DNA of 57,924 nt. Origin: Candidatus Rokuibacteriota bacterium. GTDB taxonomy: Bacteria > Methylomirabilota > Methylomirabilia > Rokubacteriales > CSP1-6. Both the position numbers and the translations under genes were made by a program. The stretch lies in contig QHSL01000079.1 of NCBI GenBank assembly GCA_003220435.1, forward strand, positions 1-57,924, given 5' to 3'. The notes beneath the pieces were generated by a model. The model searched no databases, was not told where the DNA came from, and saw nothing but the letters and a program-made list of their open reading frames with translations. Of the stretch, positions 36,587 through 44,909 are shown one piece after another; positions within the stretch are counted from its first letter, which is position 1, and every line of letters starts with the position of its first letter.

Positions 36587-36822
36587 TGAGGCTTGCCATC
36601 ATCGCGGCCGTGGTCGCGCTGGTGATCGGCTTCGGGGTCGGCTATCTCATGTGGGGCGAGCGAGCGCGTCAGGCCACCGAAGCGCGTCAGCGGGCGACCG
36701 AGGAGCTCGATGCGACGAAAGCGCGTCAGGCCGACGAGCTCCGGAAGCTGCAACAGGAGCTGGCGGCAGAGCGCGACCGTCGACAGCGCCTGGAGGAAGT
36801 GATCAGCGAAGGGCGAAAGTAA
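36586..36822 (+). CDS. Small membrane-anchored coiled-coil protein
   Basis: A 78-residue protein whose ATG overlaps the stop of the barrel gene (TGATG). Residues 2-22 are a membrane helix (RLAIIAAVVALVIGFGVGYLM), and residues 27-75 are a charged heptad-like coiled coil rich in Ala, Arg, Glu and Gln. It probably sits on the inner membrane with the coil in the periplasm. No named family recognised. Coupling suggests a shared role with the barrel protein. Confidence 0.75.
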   Translation: MRLAIIAAVVALVIGFGVGYLMWGERARQATEARQRATEELDATKARQADELRKLQQELAAERDRRQRLEEVISEGRK

Positions 36823-36825
36823 CCC

Positions 36826-37404
36826 TCAGGGCTGGACCGCGATCGCGAGGCCGACGTTATCCACGAACACGTCGTCGCAGATCGAGCCGTCCGCGTTGCC
36901 GCGGATGAGCTGGACGGTCAGCTGGCCTTCCTCGAGAATCGTGGTCAGTGGCGGGACCAGGGGCACCACGATCAGGGCGGTGCCGAGAGGCCCGGTGTCG
37001 GGAAGGTTCACCGGAACCACGCCGCCTAGCAAGACTTTTGAACTGAACTTGGATGTCTCGATCCCCCCCACATTCATCTGCCAGACGGCGCCCAGGATCG
37101 TGCCGGGGGGGAGGGTGTAGGTGTGCGTGAACGCGATGATCGACGGACCCGGGCAGGCGAGGGTGATATCGGTGTTCGCCGCGTCGTCGTTCTCGTGGAT
37201 CGGGAACCCCGGCAGCGTCCCGCATGGGCTCGTCGGATTCGGCTTGAACACGGCCGAGCCGTAGCCGAAGCAGTCGTAGTCTCCGATGACGGAGAGCACC
37301 AGTTTCGTACGTGGCTCCGCCCCGACTGGAGAAACCGCCACAGAGAAAATGATCGCCGAGAGGACGGCGAGCAGGAGCGGTGGCCTTCGTATGATCGGTC
37401 TCAT
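36826..37404 (-). CDS. Secreted hypothetical protein
   Basis: A 192-residue exported protein convergent with the coiled-coil gene. The start is the ATG at 37404, with GGAGGT 8 nt upstream; the frame stays open further up without other signals. Residues 1-31 form a signal peptide (MRPIIRRPPLLLAVLSAI ... PVGAEP). The mature part begins TKLVLSVIGDYDCFGYGSAVF and ends CDDVFVDNVGLAIAVQP, a pattern like extracellular beta-sandwich or choice-of-anchor domains where a DNV motif ends the fold. Two Cys pairs may form disulfides. Function unknown. Confidence 0.72.
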   Translation of the reverse strand: MRPIIRRPPLLLAVLSAIIFSVAVSPVGAEPRTKLVLSVIGDYDCFGYGSAVFKPNPTSPCGTLPGFPIHENDDAANTDITLACPGPSIIAFTHTYTLPPGTILGAVWQMNVGGIETSKFSSKVLLGGVVPVNLPDTGPLGTALIVVPLVPPLTTILEEGQLTVQLIRGNADGSICDDVFVDNVGLAIAVQP

Positions 37405-37944
37405 TTGTCGACCTCCAAACCGTCGCCCAGGGCGGCGGCGTCTGCGTCCCACTCAAGTGGGGTGCTTGGTCTAGGTGGGCAACCAGCGTGCCAAAGAAGC
37501 CGCGGTCGACGGAGACGCGGCACTGATCGGTGAAATTTTCGTTGTAAACGGGTCTTTTGAGCGAGCGCTCAGTCGGGATCCGCAGGTCGGCTCGGACTGG
37601 AGGAAGGCGGCGGGGCGAACGGTCAGCGGGAAAAATTGGCAGCGAAGTGTCAGAGTTGGCGCACCAAGCGGGTCAAGACTCTCGGGGGGACGGCGTACCC
37701 ATCCTCGCGCTGCCGCAGGCAATAGATGCCTCGCCGGGAGAGCGCAGCTTCCGGTAGTCGAGGTCTCTCAACCTGATCCGCCCGCCGCAGCAGCGACGCC
37801 CGGATCGTGAACCGCACTTGTTCACGGCTGAGGGGATCAGTGGGCACACAACACTGTGTCTACCTTCAGAAGTGCGGGATGGTCCTCAAAGACCGTTAGG
37901 AGAGAGGGTCGCGGGCACGTTTTCGGGCACTCGATCGCTCAAGA
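37405..37944. other. Gene-free stretch before tRNA-Lys
   Basis: About 540 nt with no convincing gene. Open frames on either strand lack ribosome sites and protein-like composition. It holds the 5' region of the minus-strand secreted protein gene and leads into the tRNA-Lys promoter. I see nothing else in it. Confidence 0.5.
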
Positions 37945-37973
37945 GTGACACCGGTTCGCCAACTGCGTAGAAT
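37945..37973 (+). promoter_or_regulatory. Promoter of tRNA-Lys
   Basis: GTGACA at 37945-37950 and TAGAAT at 37968-37973 are separated by 17 nt, each matching five of six consensus bases. The tRNA 5' end lies 9 nt after the -10 box. This gives an internal reference for what a -10 element looks like in this genome. Confidence 0.72.
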
Positions 37974-37982
37974 CTCGGGCGC

Positions 37983-38058
37983 GAGCCGTTAGCTCAGACG
38001 GAAGAGCACCTGACTTTTAATCAGGGGGTCCCGGGTTCGAGTCCCGGACGGCTCACCA
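37983..38058 (+). tRNA. tRNA-Lys (anticodon TTT)
   Basis: A 76-nt cloverleaf including an encoded CCA. Acceptor stem GAGCCGT pairs with ACGGCTC, the anticodon stem CCTGA/TCAGG encloses loop CTTTTAA, giving anticodon TTT, and the T arm is CCGGG-TTCGAGT-CCCGG. Its 3' half is the attachment site of an island: the last 45 nt plus five flanking bases recur exactly at 47342-47391. Confidence 0.96.
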
Positions 38059-38063
38059 ACCAT
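38014..38063 (+). repeat. Island attachment repeat, copy 1 (in tRNA-Lys)
   Basis: The 50 nt from the tRNA-Lys anticodon loop to just past CCA are identical to 47342-47391. A shorter version recurs at 48942-48987 and a remnant at 52895-52911. This is the intact tRNA side of the att series. Confidence 0.92.
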
Positions 38064-38560
38064 CGCTTCTTCTTGCGGCCGACCTGGAGGGCGGGATTGC
38101 TCTCGATGATCTCGTCGTCCACCGCGTCGGTCAGCAAGGACGAGAGCGCCGCCTTCATCATCCGCACGCCGTTCGGCGCGTGGCCCTGCGCGCGCTTGTC
38201 GTTGAGCAGCGCCTTGATGTGGCGCCGGCGGACCTCGCGCAACTTGAGGCGACCGAGCGTCGGGAGGATGTGGTTGTTGAGGCGCTCGCGGTAGTTGCGC
38301 CAGGTCGCGGGCTCGATCTCGCTCTTCACGACCTCGAGCCAGCGGTCGGCGTACTCGCGCAGCGTCACCTCGCGGTCAGCGACGACGGGCAGCATGCGGC
38401 CGAGCTGCCTGCGAACCGCGACGGCGTGGGCGAGGGCGTCCTCCTCGCTCGAGAAGAGCGGTCGGTGCCGGCTGCCGCCATCGTCCCGATAGTCGACCTC
38501 CCAGACACGACGGTCCCTCCTGAAACGGATCCGGACGCGAGCGTTCGTCCCGAGCGTCGG
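38021..38560 (-). pseudogene. Tyrosine integrase, truncated at the att site
   Basis: The readable part has the N-terminal arm (VRIRFRRDRRVWEVDYRDDG) and the SAM-like core-binding domain (TLREYADRWLEVVKSEIEP, then ATWRNYRERLNNHILPTLGR). It ends in NPALQVGRKKKRW and then runs into antisense tRNA (LVSRPGLEPGTP). The whole catalytic domain with Arg, His and Tyr is missing. There is also no ATG, GTG or TTG between the upstream TGA at 38564 and the first Met at 38395. It shares a frame with the HTH gene just upstream. The cut coincides exactly with the 50-bp repeat. Confidence 0.85.
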
Positions 38561-38563
38561 TGA

Positions 38564-39085
38564 TCAGGGATCGGAGGAGACGAGCCGACGGCTCTCGCGT
38601 CGTGGTCGGGTCGGTCGTTGAGCCGTGGCTCTGGCGATCGGAGCTCGCCCAGGATTGGCCACGGTGCGTTGACGATCATCCCGGGAGTGTAGGGAAGCGT
38701 CAACACCGGAGTCAACGTGGCCGTTCTGATACGGCAGCGACCGGCGCAGGCCGGCCGTCGGGATGAGCCAGTACTTCCCCTGTTTGATCGCGGGCAGCCG
38801 GCCCGTGCGGCAGAGCTCGTGGACATAGGCCAGCTTGAGGTTGAGGCGCTCGGCGACCTGATGGGGTGTGAGGTGGCGGAGGTCGTCGAGCGGATCTGTC
38901 GGTTTGTGCGTCGTGCTCGCGCTGAGACGTGCGGTGGCGTCGAGGAGGTGCTGCCAGAGCAGAACCTTGAGACGCTCCAGGTCGCCGAGAAGAGTGGCGA
39001 TAGCCGGTGGTCCGAGGTCGGCGACGAGCCGCTCCAGTTCTGCCAGGAGATTGCCCGCGGCATCGGCGCGCGGGGGGTTGCTCAC
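38564..39085 (-). CDS. Helix-turn-helix (excisionase-like) protein
   Basis: 173 residues from a GTG that overlaps the stop of the Fis-like gene (GTGA). The core at about residues 71-120, LTPHQVAERLNLKLAYVHEL, then LPAIKQGKYWLIPTAGL, is a MerR/excisionase-type winged HTH that reads DNA next to integrase genes. Residues 10-55 form an amphipathic helix region. The Arg-rich tail after it looks unconserved and may reflect loss of a natural stop. It lies directly upstream of the integrase, as directionality factors usually do. Confidence 0.68.
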   Translation of the reverse strand: MSNPPRADAAGNLLAELERLVADLGPPAIATLLGDLERLKVLLWQHLLDATARLSASTTHKPTDPLDDLRHLTPHQVAERLNLKLAYVHELCRTGRLPAIKQGKYWLIPTAGLRRSLPYQNGHVDSGVDASLHSRDDRQRTVANPGRAPIARATAQRPTRPRRESRRLVSSDP

Positions 39086-39291
39086 CAGACGCGTGGCCCA
39101 CCGGATTGACGCCGCGGAGCCGGCGTCGTCCTCACGTCGAGGTCCCGGATCAGGCGCAGCAGATACGTGCGCTGGATCCCGAGCGCCCGCGCGGTGTGTG
39201 TCCGGTTGCCGGCGTGCTCCTCCAGCGTTGTCTCGATCAGGCGGCGTCTGAAATCTCTGACCGTCGCGTGGTAGAGACCAGCTCGTTTCAC
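39082..39291 (-). CDS. Small Fis-type HTH DNA-binding protein
   Basis: About 69 residues from a GTG at 39291 (MKRAGLYHATVRDFRRRL); an ATG at 39375 gives 97 residues but the extra part is not conserved-looking. The sequence FRRRLIETTLEEHAGNRTHT followed by ARALGIQRTYLLRLIRDLDV is the C-terminal Fis HTH found at the end of NtrC-type activators, here free-standing. It is the first gene of a three-gene operon with the HTH protein and integrase. It could be an architectural or regulatory factor for the island, or the tail of a lost activator. Confidence 0.66.
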   Translation of the reverse strand: MKRAGLYHATVRDFRRRLIETTLEEHAGNRTHTARALGIQRTYLLRLIRDLDVRTTPAPRRQSGGPRVW

Positions 39292-39606
39292 GATCGCGTC
39301 TGAACGGCAAGGGCGGTGCCAACCCATCTGCCGATCCGGGTGCCGCGCAAACTCTTGAACTGCCGACCAGAGCATCGGTGCGCCGGCCCAGACCGGAGAA
39401 TCGACAAGGGGAGCACTTACGCTTTTCCTGTCGTTTGCCGCTGCGCGGCCCTCACCAGCCGAAATGCACGAAGCTGCGCGACCTTCCGCGGGGCCTCCCG
39501 AGCGTCGACGGTCTTCGAAGGATCGCGCCGGCGGGCTGGTAAAGCGCTGGAAAGCGCAAGTTCAGAGCCGGGCGCGGGCGGTAAGCCGCAGTCGCTCCTG
39601 CCATTA

Positions 39607-39837
39607 GTGCCGACGATGCTCGGGATCCTGGGTCCGGACACGGCGTGGGCGCAGGAGCCGCCGGCCCAACCCGGCGCGCGCCGTCCGGAAAAGCTCACAC
39701 CCCAGCAAATCCAGGAAATGCTCAAGAAGTACGACACCCAGCAGCGGGATCTCGACCGGAAGCTCAAAGAAGCCGAGAAGGCGTCCGGAAAGACCCCGAC
39801 GCAGCAGCAGCCTCAACCGCTCCTCAAGAGTTGGTGA
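39607..39837 (+). CDS. Small secreted hypothetical protein
   Basis: A protein of about 76 residues; the reading frame is open from 39316, but only its end looks protein-like. LVPTMLGILGPDTAWAQ resembles the end of a signal peptide with cleavage after AWA. Then follow a Pro-rich stretch and a charged helix (KLTPQQIQEMLKKYDTQQRD). The start is uncertain: GTG 39607, ATG 39616, or one further upstream. No family recognised. Divergent from the Fis-like operon. Confidence 0.45.
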   Translation: MPTMLGILGPDTAWAQEPPAQPGARRPEKLTPQQIQEMLKKYDTQQRDLDRKLKEAEKASGKTPTQQQPQPLLKSW

Positions 39838-40017
39838 GGAGACCCAGCAGGTCGAGGGCGACCGGCCAGAAATCGTCCGCCTCCAGTGCCCGAAACTGAC
39901 CGACGAGCTGCGGTCGCGCTCGGACCGTCGCACGCCTAAGACGCTGTCTCGATTGGCGGTTCTGGCCTTCCGACCTACGGGCCGGTGTTGGCATCGGATC
40001 TGCGTTGACACCATGGT

Positions 40018-40491
40018 ATGGAACGAAGGAGCACGGGGCCTGCGACCGCAAGACAGAGAAGCACCGTCCGCCGCGGCCCCAGCACGCCCGGACAGCCCGG
40101 ACGCGCGGAGGTCGTCCTCGTCGTGGACGACGAGGTCTACCTCCACAGGGTGATCGCCGAGGTGTTGGGGATGAACGGCTACGCAGTGCTGGGAGCGCAG
40201 AGCCCGCGCGAGGCGCTCCTGATCGGCGGGATCCATTGGGGACCGATCGATCTGCTCCTCACCGACGTGGTGATGCCCGAGATGAGCGGCTTCGTGCTCG
40301 CCGATCGCTTGCAGGCGTCGCGCCCCGGGCTCCAGGTCCTCTACATGTCGGGCTACGTCGACCGGGACGCGATTCGTTACCGGATCGAGGAGCGCGGGGC
40401 GGCACTGTTGATGAAGCCGTTCACGCCGGCGGAGCTCTTGCGCTGCGTGCGCGAGGTGTTCGACGTGCCAGCGCCGATCGCTCGCATCTAG
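40018..40491 (+). CDS. Single-domain response regulator
   Basis: 157 residues: a basic, disordered N-terminal 30 residues then one receiver domain. The acidic pair is in VLVVDDEVYLHRV, the phosphorylated Asp83 in LLLTDVVMPEMSG, the switch Ser in LYMSGY and the Lys in LLMKPFTPAELLRCV. There is no output domain. The LYMSGY/LLLTDVVMP style is that of receivers attached to hybrid histidine kinases. A similar stand-alone receiver is at 54260-54673. No kinase gene is adjacent; a kinase remnant lies at 46925-47015. Confidence 0.86.
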   Translation: MERRSTGPATARQRSTVRRGPSTPGQPGRAEVVLVVDDEVYLHRVIAEVLGMNGYAVLGAQSPREALLIGGIHWGPIDLLLTDVVMPEMSGFVLADRLQASRPGLQVLYMSGYVDRDAIRYRIEERGAALLMKPFTPAELLRCVREVFDVPAPIARI

Positions 40492-40842
40492 CCTCCGACG
40501 CTGTTCGTCCCTGCCCGACTAGTCAACCCCGGCCGTCACGAGCTCGTCGATCATTTCGACGCGGAGCGGGGGCGTGCTGACCTTCGCGTGCGCAGCCGCG
40601 ACCTCGTCAGTCGAGCCATCGCCCGCTGACGTTCCGTGGTCGCCAGGCCCGCGTCGTCGGCGTACACGACGAGCCCGATGAACTCAGCGCCGAGGAAATG
40701 CTCGCGGTACATCACTGACTCCGTTAGAGTCCTGCCGCACGTCGCTCACGTGGGCGCCGGGCCAATAGCTCCGTTTTGACAGCCGCCCGGCGCCGAGAAT
40801 GCCGAGGGAATAGGCGCTCCCGTCGAAGAGGAGGACAACGCG
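40492..40842. other. Gene-free stretch in the island
   Basis: About 350 nt without a supportable gene on either strand; only short frames. It ends in GAGGAGGACAACGCG, a strong ribosome site for the aminotransferase fragment that follows. Confidence 0.5.
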
Positions 40843-41262
40843 ATGGACAGTGAGTCACTGGTCGCCTACGTCAACGGCGAGTACGTGCCGAGAGCCCACG
40901 CGAAGATCTCGATCTTCGACGTCGGCTTCCTCCGCGGGGACGCGGTCTTCGACACGACCTCGGCCTGGAACGGGCGCATCTTCAAGCTCTCCGCGCACCT
41001 GGACCGCCTCGAGCTGTCCTTGCGCGCGGCGCGGATCCCGTGCCCGCTTCCGCTCAAGGAGCTGGGCGACGTGATCGTCGAGACGGCGCGGCGTTGTGGC
41101 CTGCGGAACGCCTATATCCAGACGATCGTGACCCGCGGCGAGCCGCCGCTCGGAGTCCGCGATCTCACGCAGTGCCGGCCCGGCCTGGTCGTCTTCTACG
41201 TCTGGATCCTCCACGCGGAACAGATTCGGCGCGGCGGCCAATGGATGACGACGCTGCGATGA
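40843..41262 (+). pseudogene. Class IV aminotransferase, truncated
   Basis: 139 residues matching the N-terminal half of branched-chain/D-amino-acid aminotransferases: VAYVNGEYVPRAHAKISIFD, GFLRGDAVFDTTSAWNGRIF and LDRLELSLRAARI, then YIQTIVTRGEPP. Family members are about 290 residues. Here the sequence stops after the first domain, before the second domain that carries the PLP-binding lysine, so it cannot be active. It keeps a strong ribosome site. Its stop overlaps the start of a DUF429 gene, which appears to be a foreign junction. Confidence 0.8.
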
Positions 41263-41960
41263 GCTACGTCGTTGGAGTCGATGGATGTTCTGGTGGTTGG
41301 ATCGCGGCGTCTCGGCGAGCCACGGAAGCAGCCGTCTGTTGTAGACGTATCAAAACCCTTGAGGATCTCTTCGCCGACACGGTCACTCCTCGGGTCGTGG
41401 CGGTGGATGTGCCAATCGGCTTGCTGGAACGTGGCGCACGAGATTGTGATGTCGCCGCCCGCCGCCGGCTCGGACCACGGCGCAGCAGCGTCTTTACCGC
41501 ACCTCTTCGTTCGATGCTCGTTGCGACATCCCAGGAGGAAGCGTCGCGGGTTCGGCATCGCATTGAGGGTAAGCGCGTTTCCATTCAAGCTTGGGCCATC
41601 GTACCGAAGATTCTGGAAGTCGATTGCCTCCTTCGCGACAATCCCACTCGGCGCGAGACCATTCGCGAAGTGCATCCAGAACTCTCCTTCTTCTTTCTCA
41701 ATGGCGAGCGGCCGATGAGCGAATCCAAGAAGAAGCCGCTGGGACGAGCGGAAAGGGTGTCCCTTCTTCGGACTTGGTGTGGCGAGGCGATTGATCAGAC
41801 GCTCGCAAAGCGAGCGAGTTTGCAGTGCGAGGCGGATGACATCGTCGATGCCTTCGTGGCGCTCTGGACCGCCGAACGCATCCGGCGTGCCGAGGCGGTA
41901 TCCGTCCCGTCGATTCCGCCGTTGGATGCGCACGGCCTTCGGATGGAGATGGTTGCGTAA
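41259..41960 (+). CDS. DUF429 domain-containing protein
   Basis: 233 residues beginning MSYVVGVDGCSGGWIAASRR, the family's RNase H-like first strand, then VVAVDVPIGLLERGARDCDV, ARRRLGPRRSSVF, EVHPELSFFFLNG and CEADDIVDAFVALWTAERI, all DUF429 motifs. The acidic residues suggest a metal-dependent nuclease-like fold, but no reaction is known. Base composition looks lower in GC than its neighbours, so it probably arrived by transfer. The ATG overlaps the truncated aminotransferase stop. Confidence 0.85.
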   Translation: MSYVVGVDGCSGGWIAASRRATEAAVCCRRIKTLEDLFADTVTPRVVAVDVPIGLLERGARDCDVAARRRLGPRRSSVFTAPLRSMLVATSQEEASRVRHRIEGKRVSIQAWAIVPKILEVDCLLRDNPTRRETIREVHPELSFFFLNGERPMSESKKKPLGRAERVSLLRTWCGEAIDQTLAKRASLQCEADDIVDAFVALWTAERIRRAEAVSVPSIPPLDAHGLRMEMVA

Positions 41961-42085
41961 AGAGTGCCGAGAAACGGGCGCACTCCGTAGCATAGTTCCG
42001 GCGATCGCCACCGACCGACGACAGACCACTCGAGCACCGAGTGGCGGCACACACGGGACCACTACTCACCACCATTCGACGCAGC

Positions 42086-42115
42086 TTGATGGCAGGAGCC
42101 GTGAAGGGATAGAGT
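42086..42115 (+). promoter_or_regulatory. Promoter of the SnoaL-like gene, possibly leaderless
   Basis: TTGATG at 42086-42091 and TAGAGT at 42110-42115 are 18 nt apart. Transcription would begin at or next to the ATG at 42123, leaving no 5' leader. This supports leaderless translation for this gene. Confidence 0.5.
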
Positions 42116-42122
42116 CCCGGGC

Positions 42123-42545
42123 ATGCCCGAGTCGGAGAACAAGGCACTCGTTCGTCGCTTGCTCGAAGAGCTACGCGACGGCTGGCACCCCGCCACGATC
42201 GAGAAGTATTTCGCGCCCGACTACCAGCGTCACCTGACTGCCACCTCGACACCACTGACCCGAGACGAGCAGCGGCAGCGAGCAATCAGGCTCCGCGTGG
42301 CGTTCCCGGATGCACAGGCCACGCTCGAGGACATCTTCGCCGAAGGGGACCGGGTGGCGTACCGATTGACGATCCGCGGCACGCATACCGGCGAGTTTCT
42401 CGGCGTTCCGGCCGCTGGCAGACGGGTCGCTGTCTCGTTCATCGCCATCGTCCGTATCGTCGACGGCAAGCTCGTCGAAGAGTGGGGCGGCCTCGACCAG
42501 CCTGACCTTATACGCCAGATGCGCGGTTCCCCGTCCGCATCCTGA
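42123..42545 (+). CDS. SnoaL-like ester cyclase family protein
   Basis: A 140-residue alpha+beta barrel protein: NKALVRRLLEELRDGWHPAT, RQRAIRLRVAFPDAQATLED, DRVAYRLTIRGTHTGEFLGV and VDGKLVEEWGGLDQ are the standard SnoaL/ester cyclase blocks in order. Members range from polyketide cyclases to proteins of unknown role, so the substrate cannot be stated. Complete length. ATG start very close behind a probable promoter. Confidence 0.86.
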   Translation: MPESENKALVRRLLEELRDGWHPATIEKYFAPDYQRHLTATSTPLTRDEQRQRAIRLRVAFPDAQATLEDIFAEGDRVAYRLTIRGTHTGEFLGVPAAGRRVAVSFIAIVRIVDGKLVEEWGGLDQPDLIRQMRGSPSAS

Positions 42546-42620
42546 CGCTCGCCGGCCAGAGCCGGCCGGCGTCTCTGCCCTCGACGTTGTGGGATACTTC
42601 GTCCCCGAGGAGGAGCAGCC

Positions 42621-42982
42621 ATGGCGAAGATCCTCTACGTCGGCTCCGCCGGCAGTGATGACCCCACGCGCGCCGGCTTCCCGTTCAACTTTGCGCTGGG
42701 CGCGCTTGGGCCGGCCACCAGCGGGAGATCTTCTTGGCCGGCGAGGCCGCCTATCTGATGAAGGACGAGATCGCCGGCTCGGTCCTGCCGGTCGGGATGC
42801 CTGCCTTCAGGGAGATGCTCGAGAAGGCCGTCTCCCAGAAGGTCCCCATCTGGGTCTGAGGGCGGTGCTCGGTGGCCCGGGGGGTCACTGACGCCGACCT
42901 GAAAACCAAGAACGCTCAGTTCGTAACACCCAAGATCTTTGCCGAGAAGGTCGCCGCGGCCGACAAAGTGGTCTCGATGTAG
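42621..42982 (+). pseudogene. DsrE-like protein, frameshifted
   Basis: Begins MAKILYVGSAGSDDPTRAGF with a good GAGGAGGAG ribosome site, then shifts frame near 42700 (GHQREIFLAGEAAYLMKDEI), reaches a TGA after VPIWV and continues as RGVTDADLKTKNAQFVTPKI, then FAEKVAAADKVVSM in another frame. Together the pieces make one DsrE/DsrF-type sulfur-relay-like protein of about 120 residues. At least two lesions separate them, so the gene is dead unless the lesions are sequencing errors. Confidence 0.72.
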
Positions 42983-42995
42983 GCGGCCATCGGGC

Positions 42996-43205
42996 CTGAT
43001 GTCATACGGTCCTCATCTTCCGGACATGTACCGCCAGGCGGCCGACGACTACGTGGACAAGGTGTTGCGCGGGACGAAGCCAGCGGACTTGCCGGTGGAA
43101 CAGCCCACGAAGTTTGAGTTCGTGATCAACCTCAAGACGGCCAAAGCACTAGTCTTGAAAATGCCACAGTCATTGTTGCTGCTGGCGGATCAGGTCATCA
43201 AGTGA
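42996..43205 (+). pseudogene. C-terminal remnant of an ABC substrate-binding protein
   Basis: About 69 residues from LMSYGPHLPDMYRQAADDYV to PQSLLLLADQVIK. The blocks KPADLPVEQPTKFEFVINLK and TAKAL.L..PQSLL are the C-terminal signature of the ABC_sub_bind (PF04392) family. The remaining 250 or so residues of such a protein are absent upstream, where the DsrE-like wreck lies. Confidence 0.75.
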
Positions 43206-43336
43206 CTGGCCTGGGAATCGTGGTGCTACTGCTGCTGTGACGCTGTCGAGGAGAGACCGGAAGAGCGCCGCTCAATTTCCACATCAAGCGGGCCGCCACC
43301 TCGGTCAAACCCGATTCGGTCTCTGATTCGGTCTCT

Positions 43337-44786
43337 GTTGCTGGTCAATAGAAATGTCGTGGGTACTGCAACGTGAAAATGTCATCCCCGGTGCTGGGGG
43401 TAACCGGCGCGTTCGGCCAGCAGAGGATCGTAGGCCCGGCGCCAGGGATGGCGGGCCGCCGGCCGCCGCGGCAGCGCCGTGGTTAGATGCTGGAGCGCGG
43501 TTCGAATCGATGGGGGGCGAGACGGCGCTCGGCGTCGATCCTCACCGGGCGCGCGCCGCGCGACTAGCGCAAAGTCGGGTCCGGGCGAAGCACCGGTGGC
43601 GATGACGATGCCGTCGGCGCACACGACGAGGCGCCCATCGAGCAGTTCACGGACTTCGACGCGGCGGCGAGCGTACGAGCGCCCGTGCGGACCGGGCGGG
43701 ATCTGAATCAGGCGCGGGCCGAGTCGCACGGTATTGTCGCGAGCGACGACACGCGCATAGCGACAGCTCAGCACGACCGCAAGATCACGCGGCGGCCGGC
43801 GCCAGACGGCCGGGGCCGTCCCCGCCCCCGCGCGAAGCGGCGATTGAAGTCGTCGCGGAACATCGGCAGGAAGGCGTTGGCGGCCTCGCGCGTGGCGATG
43901 CCGTGCAGCCGCAGCTCGCTGACGAGTCGGTCTTGCAGCGTGCCCCAGAGCCGCTCCACTCGGCCCTTGCCTTGTGGGGAGCGCTTGAACGTAGCCGATG
44001 CCCAGGTCCTGCAGGACGCGCCCCAGATGGGTCGGCGCCTGGATGCCCGCCAACTGTTCCTCCAACGTCCAGTGGCGGTCGTTGCGGACCAGGATGTTGA
44101 TGCCGTCGCCATAGAGGGCTACGGGCAGGCCGCCGGTGGTGAACATCTGCCGCAGCACGGTGGCGTAGCCGTGCAGGTCTTCCGTCGGGCGGAAGTGCAG
44201 CGCGACGACCTGCGAAGTGGCATCGTCGATGGCGCCGAGCAAGGTCATCGCCGGCCCCCGGCTCTGGAGCCAGTCGAAGGGACTGCCAGCGAGCTGAACG
44301 AGCTGGCCCGCGGCCGGTTCGCGGGGCCGGCGGCTGCGATGCTGAGGCGGCCGCCGCCGATGCACAGCCGGCAGGCCCAGCGCACGCCGGAGACGGCGGA
44401 CCGATTCCCGGGAGATCGCGATGTGCTCGACCTCGAGCAGTTTTTCGGTGGCATGCGTGTCATTGAAGCCCTTGTAGCGGCCGCCCAGGAGCGCCTGCAC
44501 CTGCACGGTCGTGCTCGCCGGGAGTCGACGGTGCGAGAGCCGTTCGCGGCCCTGATGGCGAAGCGCCGGACCACCACCCTCGCGGTAGCGTTGCTTGAGG
44601 CACTGAAACTGCCGCGCCGTTATGCCAAGCGCGACCGCCCCGTCCTGGTTGCTGATCCGCCCGGCCAACGCCGCCGCAACCAGGCCTGCCCGGGGCAACT
44701 CCTTCCGGCTCATCGTGAAAGTCTCCATGGGGAGATGACATTTTCACGGAGCAGTTACCCCACGACATTTTTATGTAGCAGTAGCA
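43337..44786 (-). mobile_element. Insertion sequence, ISNCY-like, with 16-bp target duplication
   Basis: A 1450-bp element with imperfect terminal inverted repeats: the left end TGTTGCTGGTCAATAGAAAT matches the reverse complement of the right end, TGCTACTGCTACATAAAAAT, at most positions. Both continue into ATGTCGTGGG and GTGAAAATGTCATC. It is flanked by 16 identical bases, TCTCTGATTCGGTCTC, at 43321-43336 and 44787-44802. It encodes one DDE transposase, now frameshifted. The long duplication fits the IS1202-like group. Confidence 0.82.
43382..44728 (-). pseudogene. ISNCY-like DDE transposase, frameshifted
   Basis: Starts METFTMSRKELPRAGLVAAA with an HTH region (GRISNQDGAVALGITARQF), then an integrase-core with LLGAIDDATSQV and LYGDGINILV for the two Asp residues. 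The glutamate block GKGRVERLWGTLQDRLVSEL is in another frame at about 43990-43790, after which the first frame resumes with RRPPRDLAVVLSCRY and a C-terminal beta domain. Two compensating frameshifts in G/C-rich runs make the product inactive unless they are sequencing errors. It fills the IS element. Confidence 0.8.
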
Positions 44787-44802
44787 TCTCTGATTCGGTC
44801 TC

Positions 44803-44831
44803 TTGACAAGTCTCCTTGCGCCACCTATAGT
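44803..44831 (+). promoter_or_regulatory. Strong promoter directly beside the IS target repeat
   Basis: A perfect TTGACA at 44803-44808, 17 nt, then TATAGT at 44826-44831. The -35 box begins on the base after the right copy of the IS target duplication, so the IS inserted immediately upstream of it. It should drive the small secreted protein gene and perhaps the di-heme oxidoreductase. Confidence 0.72.
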
Positions 44832-44909
44832 CCACGCACCGCACCGGACCGTTCGATCCTGGCGAGGCTCGAGTGCCCGGGATGAGACCGCGCGAAGCAC
44901 GCTCCGGCA

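Noticed and set aside
41259-42545. A CRISPR or defence locus in the island
   Set aside because: No regularly spaced repeats and no cas, restriction or other defence genes; DUF429 alone does not support a defence role.
43685-44806. A 373-codon plus-strand frame over the insertion sequence
   Set aside because: It is antisense to the transposase, whose DDE motifs and terminal repeats define the real strand.
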